Position numbers and translations under genes: made by a program. Below are positions 48,811-61,239 of a stretch of 64,000 bases of DNA, piece after piece. The notes under the pieces are model-generated. The model searched no databases and was not told the origin of the DNA. It saw nothing but the letters and a program-made list of their open reading frames with translations. The DNA is from Pseudeuparius sepicola (Eukaryota; Arthropoda; Insecta; Coleoptera; Anthribidae). Position 1 is the first letter of the stretch. Every line of letters starts with the position of its first letter. The stretch lies in NCBI GenBank assembly GCA_963920635.1, contig OY987299.1:117987373-118051372 (forward strand), read 5' to 3'.

Positions 48811-51016
48811 AGAATTCTCGATATTGATTGAATTAATTTTTATGGCACTTAGGTTTATAAATGATAAATCATTCCTGGATGGAACTGGGATATTAAATAA
48901 AGTGGTTTTATTTTCTATAATACATAAAATATGGCGAAAAGGCGTTTTATGGAATAAAAACATTGTGTTTACCTTTTAACTCTAAATAACTTTTCATAAT
49001 ACATGTTTTCTCTAAAAGTAAAATAAGGGTGCTTTATTCTTGAACCTTTTTAATATTTCGAACCTCACCCGTATACGAAACGAGATATTCAAATTTTGAA
49101 AACTACGTTTTCAATTTGCAGGAATGCACAAACTTTAAATATAAAAAAAAATCCCATATGTTGCCTACTTGTTGTGAGTAAAGAGTCCCTGAATAGTAGT
49201 TTGTTAATATTTTTATTTTTATGACATCAATTCTGCATTAAACATATAGGTAACAACAGAATTTTGTAGCGTTATTATTATTTCTTTTAAAGAGAAACAG
49301 GTATGGTCCTGGGAAAAGTATATTTGATGACGTCATGACCTATATTTCCCAAATGCCAAAAAACTATCCTTTTGGCCCAAAGGCAAGCTTGAGTGTCCTA
49401 CAAGAAACCCACAAGTCAAATTATTACTGGCTGTTTTTGTTCGCTTATAATAACTCTGGGGTGCGTCGAGTTTGGGACACCCTGTACATATTTTTTCGAT
49501 ATTTTAACAAATAAACTCATTTGAAGGCTTTTTTTTGAAAAATGACCAGGGTAGTGAAAGAGAATACCTATGCCTACGTAAATAATTTTCATGAAAACAT
49601 GTATTAAAATTAGGTAAACGCTCGGGTAAACGTATATCCAATAACATAAGAAAGAAATACAACACTGTTTTTTTCAGAATATATTTTGAAATTTTTATTA
49701 TATCACGGCAGTCTTCATGTTTATACCAAGTCATTTAATTGACCTGTCTCATTGCTCGCACAACAACTTGTACGATCTCTCCAATAAAGATTATTGGTCG
49801 TGCTATTAATATTGAACAGAATTAATTTTGTCAGTTTGCTATTTCGATAAGGAATGAATAAGTTGAAGGAAGCAAATTGAAACATATAGTTAGTAAATTT
49901 TTTTGCTCATTCATATTTTTCGTATTTTTTACTTTCAAAATCATAAATAAAATTTCCCAAACAAAATAGTTTATCAATGCGCAAATTTTCAGTAGGTAAA
50001 AAAAGTTTTGTATAGGTTAGGTACTACAATTGTGGCCAGAAAATTTACTTTTGTCCATTGTAAATTTTACAAGCAAGTTGGTCGGAGCCGGAATATCTCT
50101 ATTAAAGTTGTTTTTAAGGAAAGCGAAGCACAGTATTTTCAGAACTGGAAGATAACATTCGTGTGTTTTTTGGGCAATAAACGTTTTAAATTCGCATGCT
50201 GCAGTACCTAAGTGGCACATGCTAAAACACGATTAATGAGATGACCAGAGATATAAAGTAGGAATTGTCCGTCACAAGTTAACCTTAAATTACCAAATTG
50301 CTTACATAATTCCAAAATAATACCTATAGTGCTCCACAATTCGCTTCAATTTAATATCATAGCTAAATATTCGATATTATCTTCCGCTGGGACACCTATT
50401 ATGACTACGAACATAATATACCATAAAAGCCTTATAATGTTTACGCCACCATTTGCAAATTTTCGCATAAACTTCAACTTCCCACTTCACCCAACAACAA
50501 CTCGAGAGACCCGCGAACGCCACCTTCACTGCAACTCCTCGCGAGGAACTCCCGGACGCGCCGTTTTAGAGGCAGAGCGCGAGCGCAACTAAGTCAATTA
50601 AAACGAAAGAGACCGGCCGGCCACATAATTGATGAGGTCACGTCCAGTTGCGGACACTCACTATTCCGCGAGGCATGTGTTTAGGGCCAGGAAGCTTCTA
50701 TTCTACTTAAACATGATAAATAATGATAACAATAGAGAAGCAAACATATATATTTCTAGGAACATCGGTTGGAGAGCATTTGGATTCTGAACAATTAGGT
50801 ACCTACATTTTTGAGGGTAACAGACTTGGTTGGCGTATAGAGGTTGTAACTTTGATTAGTACAGAAATTTTAAGTGACGGTAGGTTTCGTCCCCAAGAGG
50901 ACGCCTATGAAGTTTTTTTTAAAAATGCAATCACTAAAAATATGCTATTATACTTAGAAACATTTTTATGTCGCTGGTTCACGCTCGCATAGAAGTACAT
51001 CTGCTGATAACCCGGC
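48811..51016. other. Intron sequence, one GC-rich segment
   Basis: No gene is recognised. ACACCCTGTACA at 49479 is an isolated foldback-type terminus. The 50455-50690 part is unusually GC-rich, with several CpG; an alternative promoter or first exon of the minus-strand gene could lie here, but no ATG-containing exon with matching phase is evident. Confidence 0.35.
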
Positions 51017-51330
51017 CACGGGCGTAGCCAAGGGGGGGGGTTTCGGGGGTTCAAACCCCCCCCCCCCCCCGAAATAAGCAAAATATTACCTAATATTATA
51101 CCGAAAAAATACGAGGAGTGAAGAGTTAAATTATTATTACGTTTGAATATATGTAGTAATAGTAGCGCCTAGCGCCATCTTTTGACGAGAGGCAGACGCA
51201 GTTGCAGCCGAACTATTTTGTATTGTAGGGACACTTTCCGTTGTTTCTCGATTATTCGCCACGCCCCTCGGTCGAAATGAGCGGAACTTTGTGGAAGTTC
51301 GTGGAAGTTTCTGGACGGCTACTGGGCTGC

Positions 51331-51338
51331 TATATAAG
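51331..51338 (+). promoter_or_regulatory. TATA box of the hAT element
   Basis: TATATAAG lies about 30 bp before a CAGT initiator-like site (51360) within the element, upstream of the ATG-rich region that once began the transposase. It could in principle drive transcription into the intron. Confidence 0.45.
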
Positions 51339-51653
51339 CGGCGCGTGATCGCGCTTACGGCAGTATTGTTCCATGCGAACTCGAAGCGAATAAAAGTGAA
51401 AAGTGGTGAACGAATAGTGAAGAAAATTAAGTGTACCGTGTAAGTGAGTAATTATTTTAGTGCACTGTTATTCGATGACCTTGTTAAGGATAGATACGTG
51501 AATCATTATTACTGTCGAAAAATGGAGGGGAAAAAAGGAAGGGTGATAAACCTAAAGGTATGGACTACTGGAAAAAGTGGTGTAGTCAAGGTCAAGGGGT
51601 TTCTAATAAAGAAACAAATTTGGATTTAGCTATCAAAGCTTCAGCTACCTTGC

Positions 51654-51945
51654 ATGCTGATAAGAAGACTGCCTACCCCGAAATCTAGTTTGGAATGCCT
51701 TGATATGTGCGATAAAAACCTTTATCCTAATATTTACACATTACTACAAATCTTGGCTACCATTCCTGTATCCACTGCTACCCCAGAAAGGTGTTTCTCG
51801 AGCCTAAGGAAACTGAAAAACTATTTACGAAACACTACAAGTGAAAACAGACTTAATGGTTAATGAACATTCACTATGGAACAGAAATTCATGCAGATGA
51901 AGTAGTGGATATATTTAAAAGAAAAAGCCGAAGATTTCTTCTTTA
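51654..51945 (+). pseudogene. hAT transposase C-terminal dimerisation domain, frameshifted
   Basis: LYPNIYTLLQILATIPVSTA, TPERCFSSLRKLKNYLRNTT and SENRLNG match the hAT dimerisation domain. After a one-base shift near 51860 the frame continues MNIHYGTEIHADEVVDIFKR and KSRRFLL to a stop, the usual family ending. The catalytic part is missing. Confidence 0.85.
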
Positions 51946-52138
51946 ATGGTTTTAGATTTAGCGCAGAGGAACGAAGTTAATTTATCCATTTTATTTAAAG
52001 TTAAGAACTTTATAAATATGTCGTAGTTTTTCGGATGAATATATAGATATTAAATTTCATGTAAGTATATTTTTGTTGTTTTATTTACTTCTCAAACTAA
52101 ACCCCCCCCCCCAAAACTAAATCCTGGCTACGCCCGTA

Positions 52139-54175
52139 AACCCGGCGGTAAACAACCTTTCGGAATCCAGCGCATCGGCCGCATCGCGCCTCACTCTCCT
52201 CACTCTTCGACCGGCCACCACACGGAAAGAGTGTCACAAAAGCACACTCCTCCGAATTACCGAAATCGTCCGGTTGACGCGGATTTTGAAGGCGAATAAT
52301 AAATTACAATGTTATTTTTTCTTGCAAGTAAAAGTTGTTTGCTGAAATCTCCGTCGGTTGTATAGATGCGAATGAAATTAAAAATAGACACGATACTGCA
52401 ATAAAAAAAATGTATGCAGCGAAGAGTGGAAGTTTGTATTAGGAACGAAGGACAATATTTTGAACTTCTGTGAAAACAAATTAAAGTAGTATTAGTAAAT
52501 ATGATTATTAGTAGGTTATAGTGAGTGTATTGGGAGGTTCAAACATGGTATTCCCGATTCCCTGCTGGCACTCCGCTATTGTGTGATAAATCGTCCTAAT
52601 ACGTGATCCAAGATCCGGAATATTTCAGCATTGGGCACCCGCCCAACCAATTTATAGATACTTTTCGGAGTTCCAATTTATACGACATTGTAACACCACA
52701 ACTTGACAAAAATTAACTGGCATCTTAAAGTCACCAACGTAAGCAATGTTTTGTTTCCAAAGGCAATTGATATTATTTTATTTTTACTTTTATTTAAAGT
52801 CGTTGAATGTTGTACCAAAATTTTAGGGCATAGGTTACTATGATTCCATAGTTTTCAAAGAAAAAATTTCATCCTGTTAACTTACGGAATTAAGTTACTT
52901 GAAATTTTTTCGTTCAACTTTGAAATTAGATTTTTTAGGTCTGTGGGTTTTTGGGATGGCGCCCAAATGTGATGATTTGATGATTATAGACAGTTGTTGT
53001 TTACGGTCGTATACAGTATGCAAAGGCCCTAAAGATTGACAAATTAATAGGTATGTTTCAATAGCGCAAAAATGCACAATTCGGTAATAAATACCAAGGC
53101 CATGGGTATAGTCTGAAAATATAGTTGATCTGATTGCAGCGTCATTTCTTAGAGGATAGCAGAGGGTCACTCACAAAAGATCTACATTGGTCGCAGTGAA
53201 GAAAGGCCACTAGCGCCAAACGACCCCGAGAAAATCTACAATCTACAATCTAGAGGATAGCAATAGTTGCACTCGAATTTTCGTTTACGTAGATATAAAA
53301 GAGTGTGATTTTTAAAGCCAGCTTCATTTCGTGTATTATAAAATATTATATTGGATCAGAATCTCAGACTAAAGATAATATAGACTCTCCTTTCTTATGG
53401 CATTGTAATCAACCAGCATATACAATACGAAAACAAAACATTCCTTGTGATAGTGGAGCAACTGGTTGGAAAAGTCCACCAGTAGCGTATGCAAAAAAAT
53501 ATATTTATGGTTAAATAAATAAATAGGACAAGGAAAATTTATATCATTCGGGCCTAGGTATTTATGGTTTATTAATTTGAATGAATTTTTAACTCTGGCA
53601 ATATGGATGAATATTGATGAAAAAATCACAAGAAATTACAATAACGCGTAAGGCAGTTTCCTTCCTAGGAGGTGCAACGCTCTGAATTCATTGTAACTTC
53701 ACTTACCTGTGAAAGGTTATCTATGCGATTCTCATACCGCACACAAAGCATTTTATGTATTCACTTTTTGTCCCTTGTATAGTTCAATTTAATAAACAAT
53801 CTATCGATCACAGAAAACGACACAAACGGAAGAATTGGCACGAAACTGCATCTGAAACGCCGCGAGAACAAACGCACATGACTAAACAAACGCCGGCTAC
53901 GACGCGTCGGCGGCGATAGCGGCATTGCCAAATTGTGCGATTCAGCGCAATTTACAACTTTTCGTTACGTTTTTTTCACAAAATATATAAAACAAACTAT
54001 AATCTTATCCACTTGTTTTTATTTATATATCCCATTATTATGTAACGTAATCACAATTGCAACGTATAGAGAAGCTAATCGTTCTATTCTTTTCCATTAT
54101 ATTCTAATATGTTTTTAAATGTTCCAATGAATTCTATATAGAGTAAGTGGCAATACAACAAAGTTTTGCATTGGT
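52139..54175. other. Intron sequence, no recognised gene
   Basis: 52140-52300 and 53790-53935 are GC-rich and look unique; their function is unknown. The remainder is AT-rich without recognisable coding sequence. Confidence 0.35.
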
Positions 54176-54591
54176 AAACATATAAATGTTGGCCACAAAG
54201 TTTTGTATATGAAGTTTCGTCTATATTATATTTAGTCTGAGATCAGAATAATGTTAGGTTTTTTTATAGAAGCTACATTATATTTTTTTTGCCAGAATTA
54301 TATAAATTAAGTTTCACTGTGTTTGAATTCGTACTTTGATTATTTTTAAATGCCCAACCGTTAATCAGGAAATTTCTTAATATGCTGTCATTCCAGATGA
54401 TAAACAATTCGAAAATAATTAGGCCACCCAATTCCAATCAACTTTTCTAGTAGGCTGTGAAGTCACATGAATATGCTAATTTTAGGTTATCATTTCGCTT
54501 TAAAATTATAAATCAAATTTATCGCCAACAGAAGCTCTGAGGGCTTATAGATAGATACCATGTGATCACCTAAATTTTTACACCCCTCTCC
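54176..54591. repeat. 410-bp dispersed repeat, copy 1
   Basis: This is near-identical to 58393-58801, from TAAACATATAAATGTTGGCC to ATCACCTAAATTTTTACA. It has no inverted termini and no ORF, and its family is unknown. Confidence 0.85.
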
Positions 54592-54699
54592 CTATTTTCT
54601 ATAGCTTTTAAGATTAGGAAAAAGTTTCAGATAAAAGTTGTAGAAGAAAAAGCAAGCTTTTTCAGCGTCTATTTAGTTTTATACAAGGTTCAGAAAAGA

Positions 54700-55200
54700 G
54701 GTGCCGAAGCAAACTTATGTTTCGACCTTGAAACTTCCAATTTTTTACTTTTCATGTTAATGTTTTCGAAAATGAAACCTTTGCTATTATACCTTATATA
54801 GGAAAAAAAGTCATAAATGATGATGAGTATTCGCCCTTAAAATATGGTTGCATTTCCCCATAATCCAAATTTGTATACAACCTGTTAATTCAGTAAAGAA
54901 ATTACATTGAACTTAAAACACTCTAAAGTTCATCCATATTTTCAGGGCGAATACTCATCATCATTTGTGACATTTTTTCCTACATAAGGTATACCCGCAA
55001 AGGTTTCATTTTCAAAAAAATTGTCACAAAAGTGCAAAATTTGAAGTTTCAAGATCGAATATTTTCCAAACGCTCGAAACAAACAGATCAAATTGTGACG
55101 TCCAGCGGATTTCAAATTCTGAAAATAAACAGGGTGTTCCATTCAAAAACATAAGTTTGGTTTGGCACTGCTTTTCTGAACACCCTGTATAAAACAATAA
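54700..55200. mobile_element. Foldback element
   Basis: The inverted halves are centred near 54890 (shared: GGGCGAATACTCATCATCAT, CATAAGTTTG, CTGAACACCCTGTATAAAAC and relatives). The outer ends carry the ACAGGGTG-type motif. Confidence 0.6.
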
Positions 55201-55903
55201 AATTATAGAAAATAAGGAGGGTGTCTCGACAAATCTGTGGTGAATGTTTGTTTGTCTTTGTGGAGTTGACATGCATAAGTATCTAAGTAATTAACATTTT
55301 CCGAACTTTGATGCTCTCAACCATACCTATAGGCGCAAACTTTAAATTAAGTTGTACTTAATTGGTTGAATTTGCGATTTCCTTGTTGGGTTTTAACGCA
55401 AAACCACAACAGGGTGACGTGCGCTTGGCGAAATATTTGACAAAGTAAAGCATATTTTTAAATTTCTGGATGGTAATGGTATAAAGTCCAATATAATTCC
55501 CATCTCCAGGATGAACATAATCACTGTTTATTCGAAGCATACGTATACAAGTAGGTATTTAAACAAATTGGTTTGCCTTTTGACTTTTTTACTTTCGTCC
55601 TTTTGCAAACATTTTCAATCACTTTCTTTTCTAAAAAAAGTATCACGTTGAACTAAACAATAAACCATTTACTATACTTCGTTGAAAACACCTAATTTTC
55701 ATCTGTATTTAGTAATAATGTAAAATAGATTTTTATTTGCCATAAAACATGGAAAATGACGATGGCTTAAGTGTTACCGCTTAACTAAATAAGTTCCTTA
55801 ATTAATGCCAATGATATAAATTAGTAGATGCTTTTAAGGCGGTAGTTTGTGCAGACGAGACTTTAATTTAGGTATACAAACCTCGCAAGTTTCAGAGCTA
55901 GAT
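55201..55903. other. Intron sequence with part of a dispersed repeat
   Basis: 55735-55880 resembles 39755-39935. No gene is seen. Confidence 0.4.
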
Positions 55904-56320
55904 ATATACAGGGTGAGTTTTTTTCGGTGACACTAGGGTGATCTCGGAAACTAGCAGAGCTAGAACAAAAGTTAAATGGGGAAAGAATTGCAGTTTTGAA
56001 TGCTTAATCTAATGCACCTTTTGGATTTTTAAAAAAGTTCATGGCTCACTAGATATTTTGAAAACAGTGATTTTTTGCTATTTCATCAGATCTCTCCGTT
56101 ATTTCTGATTATACAGAAAAACTGTAGAGACAAAAATTGAAGATAATTTTGGGCTTAATAAGATAATATAATCCATTTTTTCTGTTGCTTGTGATTTTTG
56201 AGATATGACATAAACTTGTGTTTTTTTAAACGTAAATCATAGTTGGCTGTGGCTGTGGCCTTATCAAATCGGCCATTTTTTGAGGTTTCCAAAGATATAA
56301 TACTCGGCATAGTTATTATG
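55904..56320. mobile_element. Single arm of the 33217-34616 foldback family
   Basis: This runs from TATACAGGGTGAG to ACTCGGCATAGTTATTAT and matches one arm of 33217-34616. The partner arm is absent. Confidence 0.75.
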
Positions 56321-56347
56321 TTTTGTTGCATATAAAATAGTGGTATT

Positions 56348-56404
56348 TCGGGGGGGGGGGGAGGGTTGAACCCCCAAAACCTCCCCCTCAGATACGGCCC
56401 TGCT
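56348..56404. mobile_element. Isolated hAT-like right terminus
   Basis: A G(13) tract with GGTTGAACCCCC and ending CAGATACGGCCCTG is the inverse of a CAGGGCCGTATCTG start, a common hAT end. No left end was found. Confidence 0.4.
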
Positions 56405-56527
56405 TGTTACCTCTCTTAATTTTCAAAGTTGAATAAGAATCATCTAAAAAAAAATGTGTCCAAGCGGAGACAATCTCCCTTCGGACATTGAAAATGCGAA
56501 AATGCAGCTTCAAGTGTTATTTTAAAT

Positions 56528-56665
56528 CTTGTGCCAGAGAAATCACGAGAAAAATACCAGCTGGCTTAAGACCATTACGATAAATGGTGTAGAGAAAAGA
56601 AGGTTGGAAACATGAGTAGTGAAAGAGCACTATTAGTAGATATATTTTAATGAACTAAGCAAGAT
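56528..56665 (+). pseudogene. Crypton-like tyrosine recombinase fragment (N-terminal core-binding part)
   Basis: The frame reads LVPEKSREKYQLA, stop, DHYDKWCREKKVGNMSSERA, LLVDIF. The pattern P-x-K-S-x-x-x-Y, then W, then S-E-x-x-L-L resembles the SAM-like domain that opens many insect Crypton-type recombinase ORFs. Two stops and the missing catalytic domain mark it as dead. Confidence 0.4.
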
Positions 56666-57300
56666 AGAGGCCTTCATCCTTTTGGTGTTATTATTCCATG
56701 TTAAAAACAGAGTTTTCATTTAAGCAAAATGTCGACACCAAGAAATACGTATTAGTACGCGGTAATTAATTTAAAAAAAAAAGCACTAGTGCGGTAACGT
56801 ACGTCATTATGGCATTAAACAAATCGTACCTATTACAAGACAGTTGTAGATAAAAACATTACGTATAAATATTGTTGGTAAAAAATTGTGTTTGATTTCA
56901 ATTTATACATATACTTAATAATTATTACATAATCAAATAAAATAGTAATGTATGCAACTAGTGTGCAAAGCACTACTTTAGCGCATGAGAATGACAGTCT
57001 TCTGAGACAGCATTCGGGACCGCTAAAGCGGCACCATCGCAAACCATCGCAATGATAAAGGCCAGCCAGCTGGTGACGGGAAACGTCACTACGTCATCAC
57101 AGGGAGGTAGCTTTTTGTAGTTGTTTACGTTTACTTTCCTGGCGATTTTCCTGTTTTAAAGAACGATTGCTGTGTTCATTGTGTTTTATTAATAAGGTGG
57201 TAAAACAGCAGTGATTCAGAATAAAGTGATTAAAATTAAATTTTAGTTTATAGGTTTTAGGCTGTGTCTATATAAAATAGTTTCGGACTTATTTAAATCA
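56666..57300. other. Non-coding, partly repeated
   Basis: 56945-57000 repeats a segment of 9485-9535 (GCAACTAGTGTGCAAAGCAC). No gene is seen. Confidence 0.4.
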
Positions 57301-57470
57301 TGCCGTGGACGTGTTTCCGTTGCCAACTGCAAGGGAAACTACAAAGGCGGTCCTAAAGTGTCCGCTTTTTCTTCCCTAAAGACCCCATTTTAAGGGAAAA
57401 GTGGGTTAAGGGAATCAAAGGAGATTTTGTTCTTACACAGTCTTCCAGGGTAAAAGTGGTTTTGATTTAG
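57301..57470 (+). pseudogene. THAP zinc-finger fragment, frameshifted
   Basis: One frame gives CRGRVSVANCKGNYKGGPKV; after a shift near 57372 another gives FFPKDPILREKWVKGIKGDF and VLTQSSRVK. This follows the THAP layout (Cys, Cys, F-x-F-P-x-D, W, then ...SRV). The terminal Cys-x-x-His part is replaced. It is likely a relic of a THAP-type (P-element-like) transposase. Confidence 0.6.
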
Positions 57471-57900
57471 ACTGTTTGGAGAGTGTTATACCTAACAATT
57501 TTACATGATTAAACGTAACCACCAAATCAGGAAGTGTTAAGGTATTATTCATTCGAATTTAGTTGTATATAGGCACGCAAATAATAAATAATTGGTATTT
57601 AGGAAAATTTTACCGGTGACAAAATGTACCAAAAGCCCTTGAAAATGTGACTTTCACTCTTGTAGATTATTATCCGTGTTATGGAGCTATATATGGAAAC
57701 AATCATTTTAAAGTGTTTTTTTACCAAATTTACCAAGTTGACATCTTGAAATTTAAATTTGGCGCCTGAGGCCCACCTCCCTTGAATGACTCATCGCTTT
57801 CAACTGTCGGGCGGTGTCGCCTAAAGGCGGTTTCCGCACGAGTTGCATACAATGAAAGCGATGCTTTAATGTTCATACTTTTATTTGACTGTTGTAGTAG
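57471..57900. other. Non-coding stretch before the hAT element
   Basis: No recognised feature, apart from the target-site octamer TGTAGTAG at 57893-57900. Confidence 0.4.
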
Positions 57901-58186
57901 CAGTGATGTAATGTATCGGGATACATGTATCTAGATACTTTTTATGTACCTAGGTACATATCTAGATACATCAGGATCTGCTTTAGTATCTAGATCCTCT
58001 TGAAAGTATCTAGATACTTAGATACAAGATACATTTCTTTAGCCACGATGCCAAGGCGTGCCACGTGCCTGTATTTAATTTTTAAACCGTTCCTGTGGGC
58101 AAAAAGTAATTTTAAGTTTATTGTAATTCAAATAGGACTACATACATGCTTTGTGCAATCGACGAGGCAAACAATATAACACGGTT

Positions 58187-58357
58187 TTACCTTCATCATC
58201 TGCGCCAGTCGAGCGCCCCTTTAGTACAGGAGGACAAATCTTAACGCCAAAGCGTAACAGGCCCAGCGATGAAAACTTCGAAATGTTGCTAATGTTAAAA
58301 GAAATAAACAATACAAATAATAAAATGGGGTGTGATTTAGTGATTTGTTTAAAATAA
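58187..58357 (+). pseudogene. hAT transposase dimerisation-domain fragment
   Basis: [40 protein letters not shown] and on to a TAA at 58355-58357. APVERxFSxxG and DENFE are hallmark residues of the hAT C-terminus. Part of it is repeated at 58804-58976. The catalytic N-terminal part is gone. Confidence 0.85.
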
Positions 58358-58392
58358 GCGTACATAAAGCACCAACTCAGTGCAAACTTTGG
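58220..58392. repeat. 173-bp direct repeat, left copy
   Basis: Identical by eye to 58804-58976. It runs from TTTAGTACAGGAGG to GTGCAAACTTTGG and overlaps the dimerisation-domain fragment. Confidence 0.9.
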
Positions 58393-58803
58393 TAAACATA
58401 TAAATGTTGGCCACAAAGTTTTGTATATGAAGTTTCGTCTATATTATATTTAGTCTGAGATCAGAATAATGTTAGGTTTTTTTATAGAAGCTACATTATA
58501 TTTTTTTTGCCAGAATTATATAAATTAAGTTTCACTGTGTTTGAATTCGTACTTTGATTATTTTTAAATGCCCAACCGTTAATCAGGAAATTTCTTAATA
58601 TGCTGTCATTCCAGATGATAAACAATTCGAAAATAATTAGGCCACCCAATTCCAATCAACTTTTCTAGTAGGCTGTGAAGTCACATGAATATGCTAATTT
58701 TAGGTTATCATTTCGCTTTAAAATTATAAATCAAATTTATCGCCAACAGAAGCTCTGAGGGCTTATAGATAGATACCATGTGATCACCTAAATTTTTACA
58801 TTT
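58393..58803. repeat. 410-bp dispersed repeat, copy 2, between direct repeats
   Basis: Near-identical to 54176-54591. Both sides are bounded by the 173-bp direct repeat of the host element, so it looks like an insertion that duplicated a long target. Confidence 0.85.
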
Positions 58804-58976
58804 TTTAGTACAGGAGGACAAATCTTAACGCCAAAGCGTAACAGGCCCAGCGATGAAAACTTCGAAATGTTGCTAATGTTAAAAGAAATAAACAATACAA
58901 ATAATAAAATGGGGTGTGATTTAGTGATTTGTTTAAAATAAGCGTACATAAAGCACCAACTCAGTGCAAACTTTGG
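58804..58976. repeat. 173-bp direct repeat, right copy
   Basis: Second copy of 58220-58392. After it the sequence continues AGTAACGTACACGG, presumably the original continuation of the hAT element. Confidence 0.9.
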
Positions 58977-59779
58977 AGTAACGTACACGGTAACTACTAA
59001 CCCACAACTTGTTTCAATTAGTGACAATCTAAACTTCACATTCCGTCTAAACAGTTCTACTTTATCTGCACAGACACTTGTTTCATAAATATCTAAGTAT
59101 GTAAGTATATTGATTGCCTTATGAGGTTGTGGCGTTAAAAAAAACAATTTAACATATTAATAAACAAATAATGTAGAATAAACCTCGAACACTCACGAGA
59201 GATGTTCGCTACCTCCCTGAACAGATTTTACGAGTACAACACGGCCGACAGCTTTTAGACAGTGGAGACGGGCTGGGTTAGCAGTATAGGAAACTGCAAA
59301 AAATGGCGTCACTTATTTTGTTTAACGTGCCGATACTCGTACTAAGCCAAAAACGAGAGAAGCTAGGTCTTCCTAGATTTACATCGTTTATTCTACTAAG
59401 TGGTTGGTATTCATTTCACTTGCCTACTATATTTTTACTTGATAAACAAATTTACAGTTACGCACCCTACATGCCTTATTAAAACATAAGTATAAAGTAT
59501 ATAAGTATAGTTCTTACAAGCCGATTTAAATCCCCATACGTGTACAAGTACGGTTCACACTACGTACTCTACAAATCACAACGTACGCATAATATAATAA
59601 CACAACGTCCGCAATAACAGTAGTACATACAACATAATAATGTGTGACAACAGTGTACGCTCTCAAATGTACACGTATTGAATTCAGCTATACTAATTAG
59701 GGCATAATAAAAGTACAAGTAAAATATAATAAGACTTAGCTGTCGTTGGGTCTTCGAAACCACGGTGTCCTCCATTAAT

Positions 59780-60850
59780 CTTCAATGACACTTCTGAACG
59801 GTCAGATGGCAACATACGACGTTCTTAAAAAGATAAATTCATGTGGGTCTCAGCTGTCAATGATCACACTCCAGATTCCAGATTCCAAAAGAAAACAACG
59901 TGAGCTGGCTCTAGGTGTTGGCGTCCAAGCTCCAAAAGATAACACAGTTCCTAAGCAAACGCATGCCCAACACACAAAAAAGACTGGTCCACAAAAAACT
60001 GGCCTAAACAAAAATGTCCTGTCAAACACCTCACAAGGTCGTCCAAGAAAACTTACCTCTGGTTGAGGGTTTTCCTTCCAAACAAAACAACCAATCAACC
60101 CCTTCGTGGTTGAATCCAATTAACCTTTGCGGTTACTATGCAACATCTCCAAGATGACCCAATAAAATGACCCGAGATTGTGATGGACGCTCAAAAACCT
60201 GGTTCTCTTTCAGACGAGGGTGATTCAGTCAGATGGAAAAATACAACGGCACAGTAATAAGTCGTGGGTGGCTATCTATATCCCAGAAACTGGCGGAACC
60301 CCGAAGAACCAAAATTGCAACAATTACCAGTATTCCCAATGTCTTCGATGTGGGTGTTCCTTTAGTGGATCTAGCGATTCAAATCCCTCCTTGTGAGGTT
60401 CACCAACAACTCCAAATGGCGAATTACCTACTAAAAATCACTTCCACGTACAAGCCACCAACAAACGACCTTTTCAATTCAGCTGCCGACGACCGAATGA
60501 ATTGGAGTCCAACGCCCACGCGGTCTCTCCCCTCTTACGTCGCCGGAAACGGAAATAGTTGATACCACAAATCATCACAAACTGCGGCAACAATATCGAT
60601 TTTCAAAATAGTGTCAATTCTGCCAGAATGTCAAAACAACGTCAACAGCGTCAAAAGGCTATCCTTACCTCAACCTGTCAATCAGACCAAAACAAAACAA
60701 TACGAGAAATAATTTCGAGCAACATTCAGACCAGGACCTCCGGGAAACAAACAAAGAACGACTAGCGAAAATATGCATGCCCCCAAGCGGCAGCGATCAA
60801 CCTTGCGTCACCTGTGAGCGCTTCTTGGGCGAGTACCAAACAAAATAGGG
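59780..60850 (+). other. Degenerate coding-like region inside the hAT element
   Basis: GC content rises and several frames are open for 70-110 codons with Gln/Asn/Thr/Lys-rich products, for example from 59785, 60233 and 60559. The composition resembles the gag/ORF1 part of a retroelement, but I see no zinc knuckle or RT motif, so the family stays open. Confidence 0.3.
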
Positions 60851-60922
60851 GTGCAACAACGCGAATGCCGAGCAAAGTGGGCAAACTATTCCCTGTCCTT
60901 TCAACAATTTAAAATCGCTCTT

Positions 60923-61051
<129 letters not shown>

Positions 61052-61239
61052 CTGATATTATCTTCTGAATGTATCTGGAAGTATCTAGATACTTTTTTAA
61101 CGTATCTGTATCTGTAATCTGTACCCAGATACTTTGGAAAAAAAGTATCGGTATCTGTATCTAGATACATCTGCCAGACAGTATCTGTATCTAGATACCG
61201 AAAAAAATGTATCTGTTACATCACTGTGTAGTAGCTTAC

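Larger units (their letters stand above)
51017..52138 (+). mobile_element. hAT element with perfect 8-bp target duplication
   Basis: The ends are CACGGGCGTAGCC and GGCTACGCCCGTA, with G/C homopolymers just inside. AACCCGGC flanks both sides (51009-51016 and 52139-52146). A promoter region and the start and end of a transposase remain; the middle is deleted. Confidence 0.88.

Noticed and set aside
53305..53514. 69-codon ORF as a small gene
   Set aside because: No homology, no regulatory context, AT-rich background frequency of such ORFs is high.
59850..60119. Minus-strand exon ending at a GTAAGT-like site near 60055
   Set aside because: It lies inside the hAT insertion and its product has no family similarity; the plus-strand composition looks more coding-like.
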